Below, piece after piece: positions 8,600 to 17,006 of a DNA stretch of 64,000 nucleotides. The DNA is from Aliishimia sp965656085 (lineage in GTDB: Bacteria > Pseudomonadota > Alphaproteobacteria > Rhodobacterales > Rhodobacteraceae), in assembly GCA_965656085.1 (NCBI GenBank), contig CBFHJA010000020.1, positions 13,717 through 77,716 on the forward strand. Reading direction: 5' to 3'. Positions within the stretch are counted from its first letter, which is position 1. Each line of letters starts with the position of its first letter. The notes under the pieces were generated by a model that saw nothing but the letters and a program-made list of their open reading frames with translations, ran no database searches and had not been told where the DNA came from. The position numbers were made by a program, and so were the translations under genes.

Positions 8600-10156
8600 T
8601 CAACTCTCTGGCGGGGCACCACCTTCAGCGGTGCGCTTTTCGATGAAGGCCTGCAAGGCCTCGACGCGGGCGCCGTCCAGCTCCGGCCGTGTGTCGGCGG
8701 CAAGGATGTCTTTCCACACAGCGGTGGCGCGGGTGCTGGCATCCTGCGCACCGCGCTCGGTCCATGTGCCGAAATTGGCATAGTCATGCACGATGGGCTC
8801 ATAGAAGGCGGTGTCGTAGCGGGCCATGGTCTGAGACGTCGCGAAGAAATGCCCGCTGGGGTCCACCTCGCGGAGCGCCGTGTCGAACCCGATCTCGTCC
8901 GGCCCCGCCGACGCGCCTGCACAAAGCTCTGCGATCATGTTCAGCACCTCGACATCCGTGATCAGCTTCTCATAGGAAATGCTCAGCCCGCCTTCGAGCC
9001 ACCCCGCCGAGTGAATGATGATCGAAGCGCCCGCAAGGAGGCAACCCCAAAGTCCCATCTGGGTCTCGTTCGCTGCCTGCACATCGTTGAGATTGGCGGC
9101 AGAGCCCGCCGCCGACCGCCATGGCAGGCCCAGAAAGCGGGCCAGTTGCCCGGCGGCTAGGCTGGCCTGAAAATGCGCCGGCGTGCCGAGCGCGGGCGCG
9201 CCCGATTTCATGTCCACATTGGAGGTGAAGGTGCCATAGCAGATCGGCGCGCCCGGCCGCACGAGCTGGTTGAGCGTGATCGCCGCCAGCACCTCCGCAT
9301 GGCTCAGGGTGATCGCCCCGGCAACCGTGATCGGCGCCATGGCCCCCATCAGCGTAAAGGGCGTGACGATCGGCATCTGGCCATGCCGGGCGAAGTCGAT
9401 CAGCCCTTGCGCCATGGGGATGTCGAGCGTGCGCGGGGAGTTGGTGTTGATGATCGTGTAGCAATGCGCATCGGCCGCGAACGCCGCGTCGGAGAGGCCG
9501 CGAAACTCCTTGAGCATCTCGAAGCTGTCCATGACCTGCGGCGTTCCGCGCGAAAAGATGAACGGGAACTTGTCCGTCAGGGTCAGCTGCGCCTCGACCG
9601 TGAAGTAATGGCGCAGGTTGGTCGGGATGTCCTGCGGCTCGACCAGCGGCGAGACCATCTGGAAGACGTCGAAATGATGGGTAAGCTGGGTCAATTCGCG
9701 AAAATCCCGGCCCGTGCCGGGGCGGCGTCCGCGCTCCAGATCGGTGGCATGGGGGCACCCGGCACCGGGCTGGAACGTCAGGCAGCCCAGTTCCATCGTG
9801 ATATCGCGCGCCCGTGCGCCTGCCTTGCAGGCAATGGATTTGGGGGCGCTGGCAATGGCCGCTTCGACCATGTCCCGCCCGATGTGAACCATCTGGCTGT
9901 CTTCATCGACCCGCGCGCCGCCCGTGGCCAAGATCTGGCGCGCCTCGGGCAGCAAGACCCGGACCCCAAGCTCTTCGAGAATACGCAGGGCGGTGTGGTG
10001 CATGTTCGTGATCTCGTCCTCCGAGAACACCGTCATCGCCGGAAACGGGTTGCGCAACTGGCTGTAGTTCACGGCACGCTTGGAGGTCGCGGACGCGCTC
10101 GCCCCGCGCCCGCGCCGCCGTCTGGCGCGGGGTTCGGCTGCGGACCCGACGGTCAT
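8600..10156 (-). CDS. MttB-family (non-pyrrolysine) methyltransferase, probably betaine-type
   Basis: This 518-residue member of the trimethylamine methyltransferase (MttB) superfamily is read without any in-frame amber codon, so it belongs to the non-pyrrolysine branch, which in studied members (MtgB) demethylates glycine betaine to dimethylglycine. A basic N-terminus (residues ~10-28) precedes the TIM-barrel, which has family segments such as LRILEELGVRVL, the GTFTSNVDMKSGAPALGTP stretch, and ETQMGLWGCLLAGASIIIHSAG. It overlaps the dimethylglycine dehydrogenase gene by four bases (ATGA) and is followed by the TetR gene. Context supports a first step yielding dimethylglycine. Classical members transfer methyl to a corrinoid protein, and none is encoded in the window. 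The substrate assignment is inference; family membership is firm. Confidence 0.9.
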   Translation of the reverse strand: MTVGSAAEPRARRRRGRGASASATSKRAVNYSQLRNPFPAMTVFSEDEITNMHHTALRILEELGVRVLLPEARQILATGGARVDEDSQMVHIGRDMVEAAIASAPKSIACKAGARARDITMELGCLTFQPGAGCPHATDLERGRRPGTGRDFRELTQLTHHFDVFQMVSPLVEPQDIPTNLRHYFTVEAQLTLTDKFPFIFSRGTPQVMDSFEMLKEFRGLSDAAFAADAHCYTIINTNSPRTLDIPMAQGLIDFARHGQMPIVTPFTLMGAMAPITVAGAITLSHAEVLAAITLNQLVRPGAPICYGTFTSNVDMKSGAPALGTPAHFQASLAAGQLARFLGLPWRSAAGSAANLNDVQAANETQMGLWGCLLAGASIIIHSAGWLEGGLSISYEKLITDVEVLNMIAELCAGASAGPDEIGFDTALREVDPSGHFFATSQTMARYDTAFYEPIVHDYANFGTWTERGAQDASTRATAVWKDILAADTRPELDGARVEALQAFIEKRTAEGGAPPES

Positions 10157-12567
10157 GTCCGGCCCCGCATCGCTTTGCCGTCCGGATCGTAGGGCGAGGG
10201 CGCGATCACCCGCGCGGGGCGTTCGGCCCCGACGATGTGGGTGGTCAGTTCCGTGCCCACCGCGCTCGCGGACCGGTCGATCATCGCCATGGCCAGCGAC
10301 TTGCCCACGGTGTGGCCATAGCCCCCCGAGGTGACGAAACCGACACGCGTGCCGTCCTGCCAGACCGGCTCAAAGCCGCTGGCATCGGCATCCGTGGCGT
10401 CGATGTCCAGCGTCACCACGATTTTGCCCGGCCCGTCGCTCTCCCGCTCGGCCAGCGCCGCGTCGCGCCCGATGAAATCGCCCTTGGACCAGTCGATCCA
10501 GCGATCCATGCCGGTCTGGGCCGGGGTGTAGCCTTGGGTGAATTCCGCGCCCCAGATCCCAAAGCTCTTTTCCAGCCGCAGGCTGAGCAGCGCGTTGAAG
10601 CCGACCTCGCGCATCCCCAGATCCGCGCCCGCCGCCAATAGCGTCTCGCGCAGGGTGATATGCTCGGCTGCCGCGCAGTGGATTTCATAGCCAAGCTCGC
10701 CCGAGACCGACAGCCGCCCGACCTTGGCCCGGATCAGGCCGATATCGAAACGGCCGCAGCCCATGAAGGGCAGATCGCCAATCGGGCCATCCGTCAGCTT
10801 TTCCAGCACTTTCAGACTATTGGGCCCGGACAGGCTGAAGCCGACCGTCGCGTCCGAGATGTCCGTCAGGCGCACGCCTTCGCTCATGTGGTCATGGAAC
10901 CAGCGCATGTGCCATTCGCGCAGGTAGTAGCTGCCCATGATCCACCATGTCCCGTCGCCCCAGTTGAACACGGTCAGATCGCCCTTGAGCTTGCCCTCGG
11001 GCGACAGCATCGGGGCCAGCCGCGCGCGGCCCGGTCCGGGCAGTTTCGACGCCATGATCCGGTCGAGCCATGCCTCTGCCTCGGGCCCGGACACCTCGAA
11101 GCGCGAGAAGCCCGAGATGTCGAGCAGGCCGACCGCGCCGCGCACCGCCTTGCACTCGGCGGCGACGATGTCATGGGCGTTGGAGCGTTTCAGCGTCGGC
11201 GTTTCCACGAACGCCTTGTCCGGCGCGAAGTAGAGCGGCAGTTCCAGCCCCCAGCTTGCGCCCCAGCGGCAGCCCGCCGCCGTCATGTCCGAATAGGCCG
11301 GGGCGCGCTTCAGCGGGCGGCCTGCAGGCAATTGCTCGTTTGGATAGGTCATCACGAACCGCCGGGTGTAGAACTGGCCCGTGGTTTGCCGGATGTACTC
11401 CTTGTTCTCGGCATAGGGGCCGAAGCGGGCGACATCCATGCCGAAGACATCGGCCTCGGGCTCGCCGTGGATCATCCATTCCGCGAGCGACTTGCCAACG
11501 CCGCCGCCCTGCAGGAACCCGGCCATCACGCCGCAGGCGCACCAGTAGCCGGGCTTGCCGCGCACCGGCCCGACAAGCGGGTTGCCGTCCGGCGCGAAGG
11601 TGAACGCCCCGTTGACCCATGTCTTGACCCCGACTGTCTGCAAGGCGGGGTAGCGCTCGAACCCGAGGGTCAATTCCCTTTCGATCCGGTCGGGGTCTTC
11701 CTGTTGCAACTCGACGCCGTACTCCCACGGCGCGCCATCCATCATCCAGTGTTCGTGGTTGATCTCGTAGATGCCCAAGAGCATCCCCTGCTGGTCCTGC
11801 CGCATATAGGTGAAGCCTTCGAGATCGACGCTCAGCGGCATCTCCTTGTCGAGCGCGGCGACCTCGGGGATGGTGTCCGAGATCAGGTAGTGGTGGTTGA
11901 GCGGCGAGACCGGCAATTCGACCCCGGCCATCCGCCCGACCTGCTTGGCCCAGAGACCGGCGGCATTGACCACATGCTCGGTATGGATCGTGCCTTTTTC
12001 CGTGACCACGTCCCAGCCGTCCTTGGTCTGCACGAGCTCCAGCACGCGGTTGTGCTCGATGACCTCGGCGCCGTGTTTCTTCGCGGCCCCGGCATAGGCA
12101 TGGACGGTCCCGGTGGTGTCCACATAGCCTTCCCGGTCGGCATACATGCCGCCCAGAATGCCGTGGGTGGACATCAGCGGGTTGAGCTCCCCGGCTTCCT
12201 CGGCGGTGATCAGATGCACATCGTCGATCCCGATGGATTGAAAGGTGCGGTAGGCCGATTGCAGCCATTCCCAGCGGTCTGGCGTTCCAGCCAGCGTCAT
12301 GCCGCCGGTCATGTGCATGCCGACCGATTGGCCTGATTCTCTTTCGATCTCGGACAGAAGGTCGATGGTGTAGGATTGCAGCGAGGCGATGTTGGGGTCG
12401 GCGTTGAGCGCATGAAACCCGCCGGCGGCGTGCCAGCTTGACCCGGCGGTGAGGACGTTGCGTTCGATCAGGCAGACGTCTTTCCAGCCGAATTTTGCCA
12501 GATGATACAGGACCGAAGCGCCGACGACGCCGCCTCCGATCACCACCGCGCGATAGTGTGATTTCAT
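10153..12567 (-). CDS. Dimethylglycine dehydrogenase-type FAD/GcvT oxidoreductase
   Basis: This 804-residue protein has the architecture of dimethylglycine dehydrogenase. It has an N-terminal FAD-binding domain with GGGVVG (11-16), and SSWHAAG, whose histidine (46) is the covalent flavin site in this family. These are followed by an FAO-type central domain (~380-435), then a folate-binding GcvT domain and its C-terminal barrel (~440-800, with SGFSRFEVSGPEAEAWLDRI and SGELGYEIH). It should convert dimethylglycine to sarcosine, feeding the sox complex encoded downstream. A good ribosome site (GGGAG, eight bases before the ATG) supports the start at 12567. This is the first gene of the seven-gene operon, and its promoter region is shared with a divergent binding-protein gene. 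Sarcosine or another N-methyl amino acid is possible as an alternative substrate. Confidence 0.9.
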   Translation of the reverse strand: MKSHYRAVVIGGGVVGASVLYHLAKFGWKDVCLIERNVLTAGSSWHAAGGFHALNADPNIASLQSYTIDLLSEIERESGQSVGMHMTGGMTLAGTPDRWEWLQSAYRTFQSIGIDDVHLITAEEAGELNPLMSTHGILGGMYADREGYVDTTGTVHAYAGAAKKHGAEVIEHNRVLELVQTKDGWDVVTEKGTIHTEHVVNAAGLWAKQVGRMAGVELPVSPLNHHYLISDTIPEVAALDKEMPLSVDLEGFTYMRQDQQGMLLGIYEINHEHWMMDGAPWEYGVELQQEDPDRIERELTLGFERYPALQTVGVKTWVNGAFTFAPDGNPLVGPVRGKPGYWCACGVMAGFLQGGGVGKSLAEWMIHGEPEADVFGMDVARFGPYAENKEYIRQTTGQFYTRRFVMTYPNEQLPAGRPLKRAPAYSDMTAAGCRWGASWGLELPLYFAPDKAFVETPTLKRSNAHDIVAAECKAVRGAVGLLDISGFSRFEVSGPEAEAWLDRIMASKLPGPGRARLAPMLSPEGKLKGDLTVFNWGDGTWWIMGSYYLREWHMRWFHDHMSEGVRLTDISDATVGFSLSGPNSLKVLEKLTDGPIGDLPFMGCGRFDIGLIRAKVGRLSVSGELGYEIHCAAAEHITLRETLLAAGADLGMREVGFNALLSLRLEKSFGIWGAEFTQGYTPAQTGMDRWIDWSKGDFIGRDAALAERESDGPGKIVVTLDIDATDADASGFEPVWQDGTRVGFVTSGGYGHTVGKSLAMAMIDRSASAVGTELTTHIVGAERPARVIAPSPYDPDGKAMRGRT

Positions 12568-12628
12568 GCGTTTGTCTCCCTGATCCAGCGCTGCGTTGTC
12601 GGGTTGCGAGATTCACAGCTTGCGTAAT

Positions 12629-12642
12629 GGACACTATTGTCC
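12629..12642. promoter_or_regulatory. Operator-like palindrome 1 (GGACA-N4-TGTCC)
   Basis: GGACACTATTGTCC is a perfect 5-4-5 inverted repeat in the 173-bp region between the divergent dimethylglycine dehydrogenase and solute-binding protein genes. It shares its GGACA-N4-TGTCC arms with the second site. The centres are 33 bp apart, about three helical turns, so two regulator dimers could sit on the same face of the DNA. The encoded TetR protein of the operon is the best candidate to bind. Confidence 0.7.
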
Positions 12643-12659
12643 TTTAGTTGAAATCACGA

Positions 12660-12677
12660 TTGGACACCAATGTCCAA
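12660..12677. promoter_or_regulatory. Operator-like palindrome 2 (TTGGACA-N4-TGTCCAA)
   Basis: TTGGACACCAATGTCCAA is a perfect 7-4-7 inverted repeat sharing its core with the site at 12629. It is the stronger of the pair by symmetry. Its position, about 65-80 bp before the plus-strand start and 93-110 bp before the minus-strand start, fits control of both divergent promoters. I could not fix clear -35/-10 pairs in this region. Confidence 0.72.
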
Positions 12678-12740
12678 CCCAAAGTGAACAGGGCGCGAAC
12701 CGGTCACGATTGCAACGACGAACACGACAGGGAGACCAAG

Positions 12741-14366
12741 ATGACCACCGAAATCCACCACCCCGCAGTGCGGATGTACGCCGCCGAATACCGCTCTGGC
12801 CAACTGTCGCGACGCGAGTTTCTCTCGCGTGCGACCATGCTCGGCGTCAGCGCCGCCGCGGCCTATGGGCTGATCGGTATTGCCATGCCCAGCCCGGCGA
12901 CAGCCGCCGCACAACGCGGCGGGACCTTGCGGGTGAACATGGAAACCAAGGCGATGAAAGAGCCGCGCCTCTGGGACTGGACCGAATACGCCAATTTCTG
13001 CCGCGGATGGCTGGATTACCTGACCCTGTTCAACCGCGATGGCAGCGTGACCGGCGGGCTGGTCGAAAGCTGGACGGCGAATGACACGGCGACGCAATAC
13101 ACGCTCAACCTGCGCCAAGGCGTCAAATGGAACAATGGCGACGAGTTCACCGCCGAAGACGTGGTTCATAACTTCCGGCTCTGGGCCGATGGCACGGTCG
13201 AAGGCAACTCCATGGCGTCGCGCGTGGCGGCGGTTCAGGATGCCGACACCAACAAGCTCCGCGAGGGGGCGGTCGTGGCCATCGACGATCATACAGTGCA
13301 GTTGAACCTCGCAAGCTCCGACATCAGCATCATGGCGGCGCTCTCCGATTATCCCGCCGCCGTGGTCCATCGCAGCTTCATGGGCGGCGATCCGGTGGCC
13401 AGCCCCATCGGCACCGGCGCGTATCTGCCGGAAAGCTACGAGGTCGGCGTCAAGGCTGTCTTGGTGCGCAACCCCGACCATGATTACTGGCGCGACGGGG
13501 GCTGGCTGGACCGGATCGAGTTCATTGACTACGGCACCGATCAGGCCGCCGTCGCCGCCGCTGCGGAAAGCGATGAAATCGACCTGACCTATCGCACCGA
13601 CAGCGACTTTGTCGCGCTCTTCGATGGCATCGGCTGGACATCCACCGAGGCGGTCACGGCCAACACGCTGGCGGTCCGCTTCAACCAGCAATCGGCCCCC
13701 TATGACACCCGCGCGGTCCGTCGTGGCATCCAGATGGCTGTTGACAATGCCCTTGTTCTGGAACTGGCGATCGGCGGGATGGGTCTGCCCGGCGAAAACC
13801 ACCATGTCTGCCCGGTGCATCCCGAATATGCCGAATTGCCGCCCTTGCAGGTCGATCCCGCGATGGGGGCCGAGATGGTCGCGGAGGCTGGCCATGCGGA
13901 TACCGAATTCGAGCTGATCTCGCTCGATGCCGAGTGGCAAAAGAACACCTGTGACGTGGTCGCCTCGCAGATGCGCGATGCGGGGCTGAACGTGAAACGC
14001 ACGATCCTGCCCGGCTCGACCTTCTGGAACGACTGGACCAAATATCCGTTCTCGGCCACCGAATGGGGCCCGCGGCCTCTGGGGATTCAGATCATGGCGC
14101 TGGCCTACAAGTCAGGTGCCGCATGGAATGAAAGCGCGTTCTCCAACGCCGAGTTCGACAGCCTGCTGGAGCAGGGCCTGTCCGTCGCCGATGCGGATGC
14201 GCGGCGCGAGATCATGGCGAAGATGCAGACGATCATGCAGGAGGAAGGCGTGCTGATCCAAGCCTATTGGCGCTCGGTCTTCAATCACTCGAACGGCAAG
14301 TTCGCCAATGTGAACGTGCACCCGTTCTACCAGTTGGACCTGCACGACATTCATCTGGCGGGCTGA
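12741..14366 (+). CDS. ABC transporter substrate-binding protein, family 5, Tat-exported
   Basis: This 541-residue SBP_bac_5 protein (peptide/opine/nickel-type binding protein) starts at 12741 behind a GGAG ribosome site; the frame extends upstream to 12648, but that part covers the operators. The N-terminus holds a twin-arginine signal (SRREFL with Arg24-Arg25, a hydrophobic stretch to ~50, and an AxA-like cleavage site near 57), so it should be exported folded to the periplasm. The family pattern is seen in YTLNLRQGVKWNNGDEFTAEDV and DPVASPIGTGAYLPESY. No permease or ATPase gene of this transporter is in the window, so it is an orphan here. Divergent placement from the demethylation operon with shared operators suggests it brings in a methylated amine or a precursor, but the ligand is not known. 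Confidence 0.88.
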   Translation: MTTEIHHPAVRMYAAEYRSGQLSRREFLSRATMLGVSAAAAYGLIGIAMPSPATAAAQRGGTLRVNMETKAMKEPRLWDWTEYANFCRGWLDYLTLFNRDGSVTGGLVESWTANDTATQYTLNLRQGVKWNNGDEFTAEDVVHNFRLWADGTVEGNSMASRVAAVQDADTNKLREGAVVAIDDHTVQLNLASSDISIMAALSDYPAAVVHRSFMGGDPVASPIGTGAYLPESYEVGVKAVLVRNPDHDYWRDGGWLDRIEFIDYGTDQAAVAAAAESDEIDLTYRTDSDFVALFDGIGWTSTEAVTANTLAVRFNQQSAPYDTRAVRRGIQMAVDNALVLELAIGGMGLPGENHHVCPVHPEYAELPPLQVDPAMGAEMVAEAGHADTEFELISLDAEWQKNTCDVVASQMRDAGLNVKRTILPGSTFWNDWTKYPFSATEWGPRPLGIQIMALAYKSGAAWNESAFSNAEFDSLLEQGLSVADADARREIMAKMQTIMQEEGVLIQAYWRSVFNHSNGKFANVNVHPFYQLDLHDIHLAG

Positions 14367-14381
14367 ACGCCGTGACACAGC

Positions 14382-14410
14382 GCAAGGGTCCCGTCGCCCG
14401 GGGCCCTTGC
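14382..14410 (+). terminator. Possible hairpin terminator after the solute-binding protein
   Basis: GCAAGGG (14382-14388) can pair with CCCTTGC (14404-14410), with further GC pairing inside the loop, 15 bases after the stop of the binding-protein gene. There is no T-run after it, so it may be a mere stem or a non-canonical terminator. The rest of this 288-bp convergent gap holds repeat copy A. Confidence 0.35.
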
Positions 14411-14469
14411 ACCTTCCGCGCCCGGCACCCTGCCGCCGCCGCTGTGCCCCGGAGCACCTGCGTCCAGCC

Positions 14470-14656
14470 GTTAACCATTTTGCACCGCACGGTGCAGTAA
14501 CCCCGGACGGAATCGCAATTCGTATGTACAGGTGCCATACGCCGAGCCATACGCGCAGCCATACGCCTGCCAGACCTTGTGTTTAAGGCGTTAACCCGGT
14601 TTTTCGGCGGTTTTGCCCTCTTGGCCTGCCCGCGTGCGGTCGCTGCGTTAACCTTT
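14470..14656. repeat. Dispersed non-coding repeat, copy A
   Basis: This ~187-bp element matches 22325-22509. Shared parts in the same order and spacing are: GTTAAC (14470), CACCGCACG, an ATCG block, ACAGGTGCCATACGC (from 14528), three 12-bp GCCATACGC units (14534, 14546, 14558), CCTGCCA-ACCTTGT, GCGTTAAC (14590) and GTTAACCTTT (14647). The distance from the first GTTAAC to ACAGG is 58 bases in both copies, and from ACAGG to the third GTTAAC it is 62 in both. Copy A also contains a 16-bp palindrome (TGCACCGCACGGTGCA, 14481-14496). The right end overlaps the stop codon of the aldehyde dehydrogenase gene. No open frame of note lies in it. Confidence 0.8.
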
Positions 14657-16994
14657 AGGCGCCATAGGGGATCCAGATCGTCTTGATCTCGGTCGCCGCC
14701 TCCAGAAACGCGCGCCCCTCGCCATCCCTGCCGCGCCAGTCCCGCGACAGCCCGTCATTCACCCAAGTCCGCTTGAGATTTCCCGCAGCCGCCGTCTCGA
14801 TCCGTGGCGCGTGTTCCGCCGCGCCGAAGCTCCACATCGCATCGACGCCAAGATGGCCCGCAAGGGCCGGTGCCGTATCCGCATGGGGGCCGGAGAGCAG
14901 GTTGACCACACCGCCGGGAACATCAGAGGTTTCAAGGACTTGCTGGAAATCCATCGCCGGGAGCGGGAACGGCTCAGACACGCAGAGCACGGCCCTGTTG
15001 CCCATCGCGATGGCCGGCGCCATCACCGAAATCAGGCCCAGAAGCGGGACGTCCGCCGGGCAAAGCGCGCCGATCACGCCCACCGGCTCGCGCATCGCCA
15101 CCGCGACGCCCCGGATCGGCACGCCCTTGACCGCGCCATCGAGCTTGTCGGCCCAGGCCGCATAGGTGAAGAGCCGCCGGATCGCGATATGCACCTCGTC
15201 CGCGCCCGTGCCTTGACCCGTCGCCGCGTCCAGCCGCGCGGCAAATTCATCCACCCGGGCAGAGAGATTTTCTGCAATGTAATAAAGGATTTGCGCCCGA
15301 AGATGCCCGGTCGTCGCAGACCATGCCGCCGCCCCCGTCGCGGCCTCCACAGCGTTCCGCACATCCTTGCGGTTCGCCAGCGAGGCATGGCCCAGAAGGT
15401 CCCCCGCCGCGCCATAAACCGGGGCCGAGTAGCCGCCATCGGGGCGGGTCTGCTTGCCGCCGATATAGAGTTTCGTGGTCCGGTCGAGGCCGCTGCCGCC
15501 GCCGGTTCCGGTGAAGGGTTGGATGTCTTCGAGCGGCACGGGATCGCGGTCGGGTTTGGTGTAGGCCGTCAGCCCCTCCCAGCCCCCCTCGCGCCCGAAC
15601 CCGCTCTCGCGCACGCCGCCAAAGCCCGCCGCCGCATCGAAAAGGTTGGTCGCGTTGACCCAGACCACCCCGGCGGCCAGCTTCGGCGCGATGTCGAGCG
15701 CGGTGTTCACATTCTCGGTCCAGACCGTCGCCGCCAGCCCATATCTTGTGTTATTCGCAAGGCTGACCGCTTCAGAGGGTGTCCGGAACGTTGTCGAGAC
15801 CAGCACCGGACCGAAGATTTCCTCCTGCATCAACACGTCCGACGGGCCAAGGCCGGTGATCAGCGTCGGCGGATAGAAGCAGCCCCCCTCGGGCATCTCG
15901 CAGGCCGCGACGTGGTGATCGCCCTCCGGGTTTGCCGCCACCATCTCGCGGATCGTCCCCAGTTGCACCGGATCGACCACCGCGCCCACGTCGATGGACT
16001 TGTCGAGCGGGTCGCCAACACGCAATTTATCCATGCGCGCCTTGAGTTTAGCATAGAACGCATCGGCCACAGGCTCCTGCACCAGAAGCCGTGAGCCCGC
16101 GCAGCAGACCTGCCCCTGATTGAACCAGATCGCATCGACCAGCCCTTCCACGGCACTGTCGAGATCGGCGTCTTCAAACACGATATACGGCGACTTGCCG
16201 CCCAATTCGAGCGTCAGCGCCTTGCCACTGCCAGCCGTCGCCTCCCGGATCTTGCGGCCCACCTCGGTGGAGCCCGTGAAGGCGATCTTGTCCACCTCGG
16301 CGGCGACGATCCTCTCGCCCACCGCGCCATCCCCGGTGACGATATTCACCACGCCCCCCGGCACCCCGGCCTGCCCGCAGATATCGGCGAAGAGAAGTGC
16401 GGTCAGCGAGGTATATTCGGCAGGCTTCAGCACCACCGTGTTGCCCATCGCCAGCGCCGGGGCGACTTTCCACGCCAGCATCAGAAGCGGGAAGTTCCAC
16501 GGGACGATCTGCCCGCACACACCGAGCGGCACGCGGCCCGGCATCTCGCTCTCCATCAGTTGCGCCATGCCCGCGTGGTAGTAAAAATGCCGCTGTGCCA
16601 AGGGGATATCAATGTCGCGGCTCTCGCGGATCGGCTTGCCGTTGTCGAGCGTTTCCAGCACCGCGAAGAGCCGGGCGTGTTTCTGTAGCAGGCGGGCGAG
16701 GGCGTAGAGCACCTTCGCGCGGCCATGCCCGCCAAGCGCGGCCCAGTCGGGCTGCGCGGCGCGGGCGGCGCGCACGGCGGCGTCCACCTCGTCTTGCGTC
16801 GCTTGGGTCAGCGTGGCCAGAATCTCGCCGGTGGCCGGGTTTTTCGCCTCGAAATCAGGGCGCGCGTCGGTGAACGCCCCGCCGATGAAATGCCCCAGCG
16901 CGCTGCCCTGATCGACCAGCCACGCCAGCGCCTCGGCGGCGTTCTCGGGGGCGGTGCCATAGTCCATGGTCTCGAATATATCCGCGACGCTCAT
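14655..16994 (-). CDS. ALDH16-type double-domain aldehyde dehydrogenase
   Basis: This 779-residue protein joins a complete aldehyde dehydrogenase (~1-480) to a second, shortened ALDH-like domain (~500-779). The first part has all catalytic landmarks: PWNFPLLM, FTGSTEVGR, the glutamate in LELGGKSP (~263), and FNQGQVCCAGSR with the catalytic cysteine (~297). The second part keeps ALDH folds (GALCPADVPLLGLIS, APAIAMGNRAVLC) but lacks the GQxC cysteine motif, so it cannot be catalytic. This is the architecture known for ALDH16, including bacterial forms of ~780 residues. The gene follows deoC by 12 bases with a GAGGAG ribosome site, so oxidation of the acetaldehyde made by DeoC is the likely role. 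Its stop lies inside repeat copy A. Confidence 0.92.
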   Translation of the reverse strand: MSVADIFETMDYGTAPENAAEALAWLVDQGSALGHFIGGAFTDARPDFEAKNPATGEILATLTQATQDEVDAAVRAARAAQPDWAALGGHGRAKVLYALARLLQKHARLFAVLETLDNGKPIRESRDIDIPLAQRHFYYHAGMAQLMESEMPGRVPLGVCGQIVPWNFPLLMLAWKVAPALAMGNTVVLKPAEYTSLTALLFADICGQAGVPGGVVNIVTGDGAVGERIVAAEVDKIAFTGSTEVGRKIREATAGSGKALTLELGGKSPYIVFEDADLDSAVEGLVDAIWFNQGQVCCAGSRLLVQEPVADAFYAKLKARMDKLRVGDPLDKSIDVGAVVDPVQLGTIREMVAANPEGDHHVAACEMPEGGCFYPPTLITGLGPSDVLMQEEIFGPVLVSTTFRTPSEAVSLANNTRYGLAATVWTENVNTALDIAPKLAAGVVWVNATNLFDAAAGFGGVRESGFGREGGWEGLTAYTKPDRDPVPLEDIQPFTGTGGGSGLDRTTKLYIGGKQTRPDGGYSAPVYGAAGDLLGHASLANRKDVRNAVEAATGAAAWSATTGHLRAQILYYIAENLSARVDEFAARLDAATGQGTGADEVHIAIRRLFTYAAWADKLDGAVKGVPIRGVAVAMREPVGVIGALCPADVPLLGLISVMAPAIAMGNRAVLCVSEPFPLPAMDFQQVLETSDVPGGVVNLLSGPHADTAPALAGHLGVDAMWSFGAAEHAPRIETAAAGNLKRTWVNDGLSRDWRGRDGEGRAFLEAATEIKTIWIPYGA

Positions 16995-17006
16995 CTTGTG
17001 CTCTCC

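Noticed and set aside
8600..10156. A pyrrolysine-containing trimethylamine methyltransferase
   Set aside because: The full-length family frame has no in-frame amber codon to be read as pyrrolysine, so it fits the non-pyrrolysine branch.
14534..14569. CRISPR-like short tandem units (GCCATACGC)
   Set aside because: Units are only 12 bp, contiguous, without spacers and without cas genes. They belong to the dispersed repeat.
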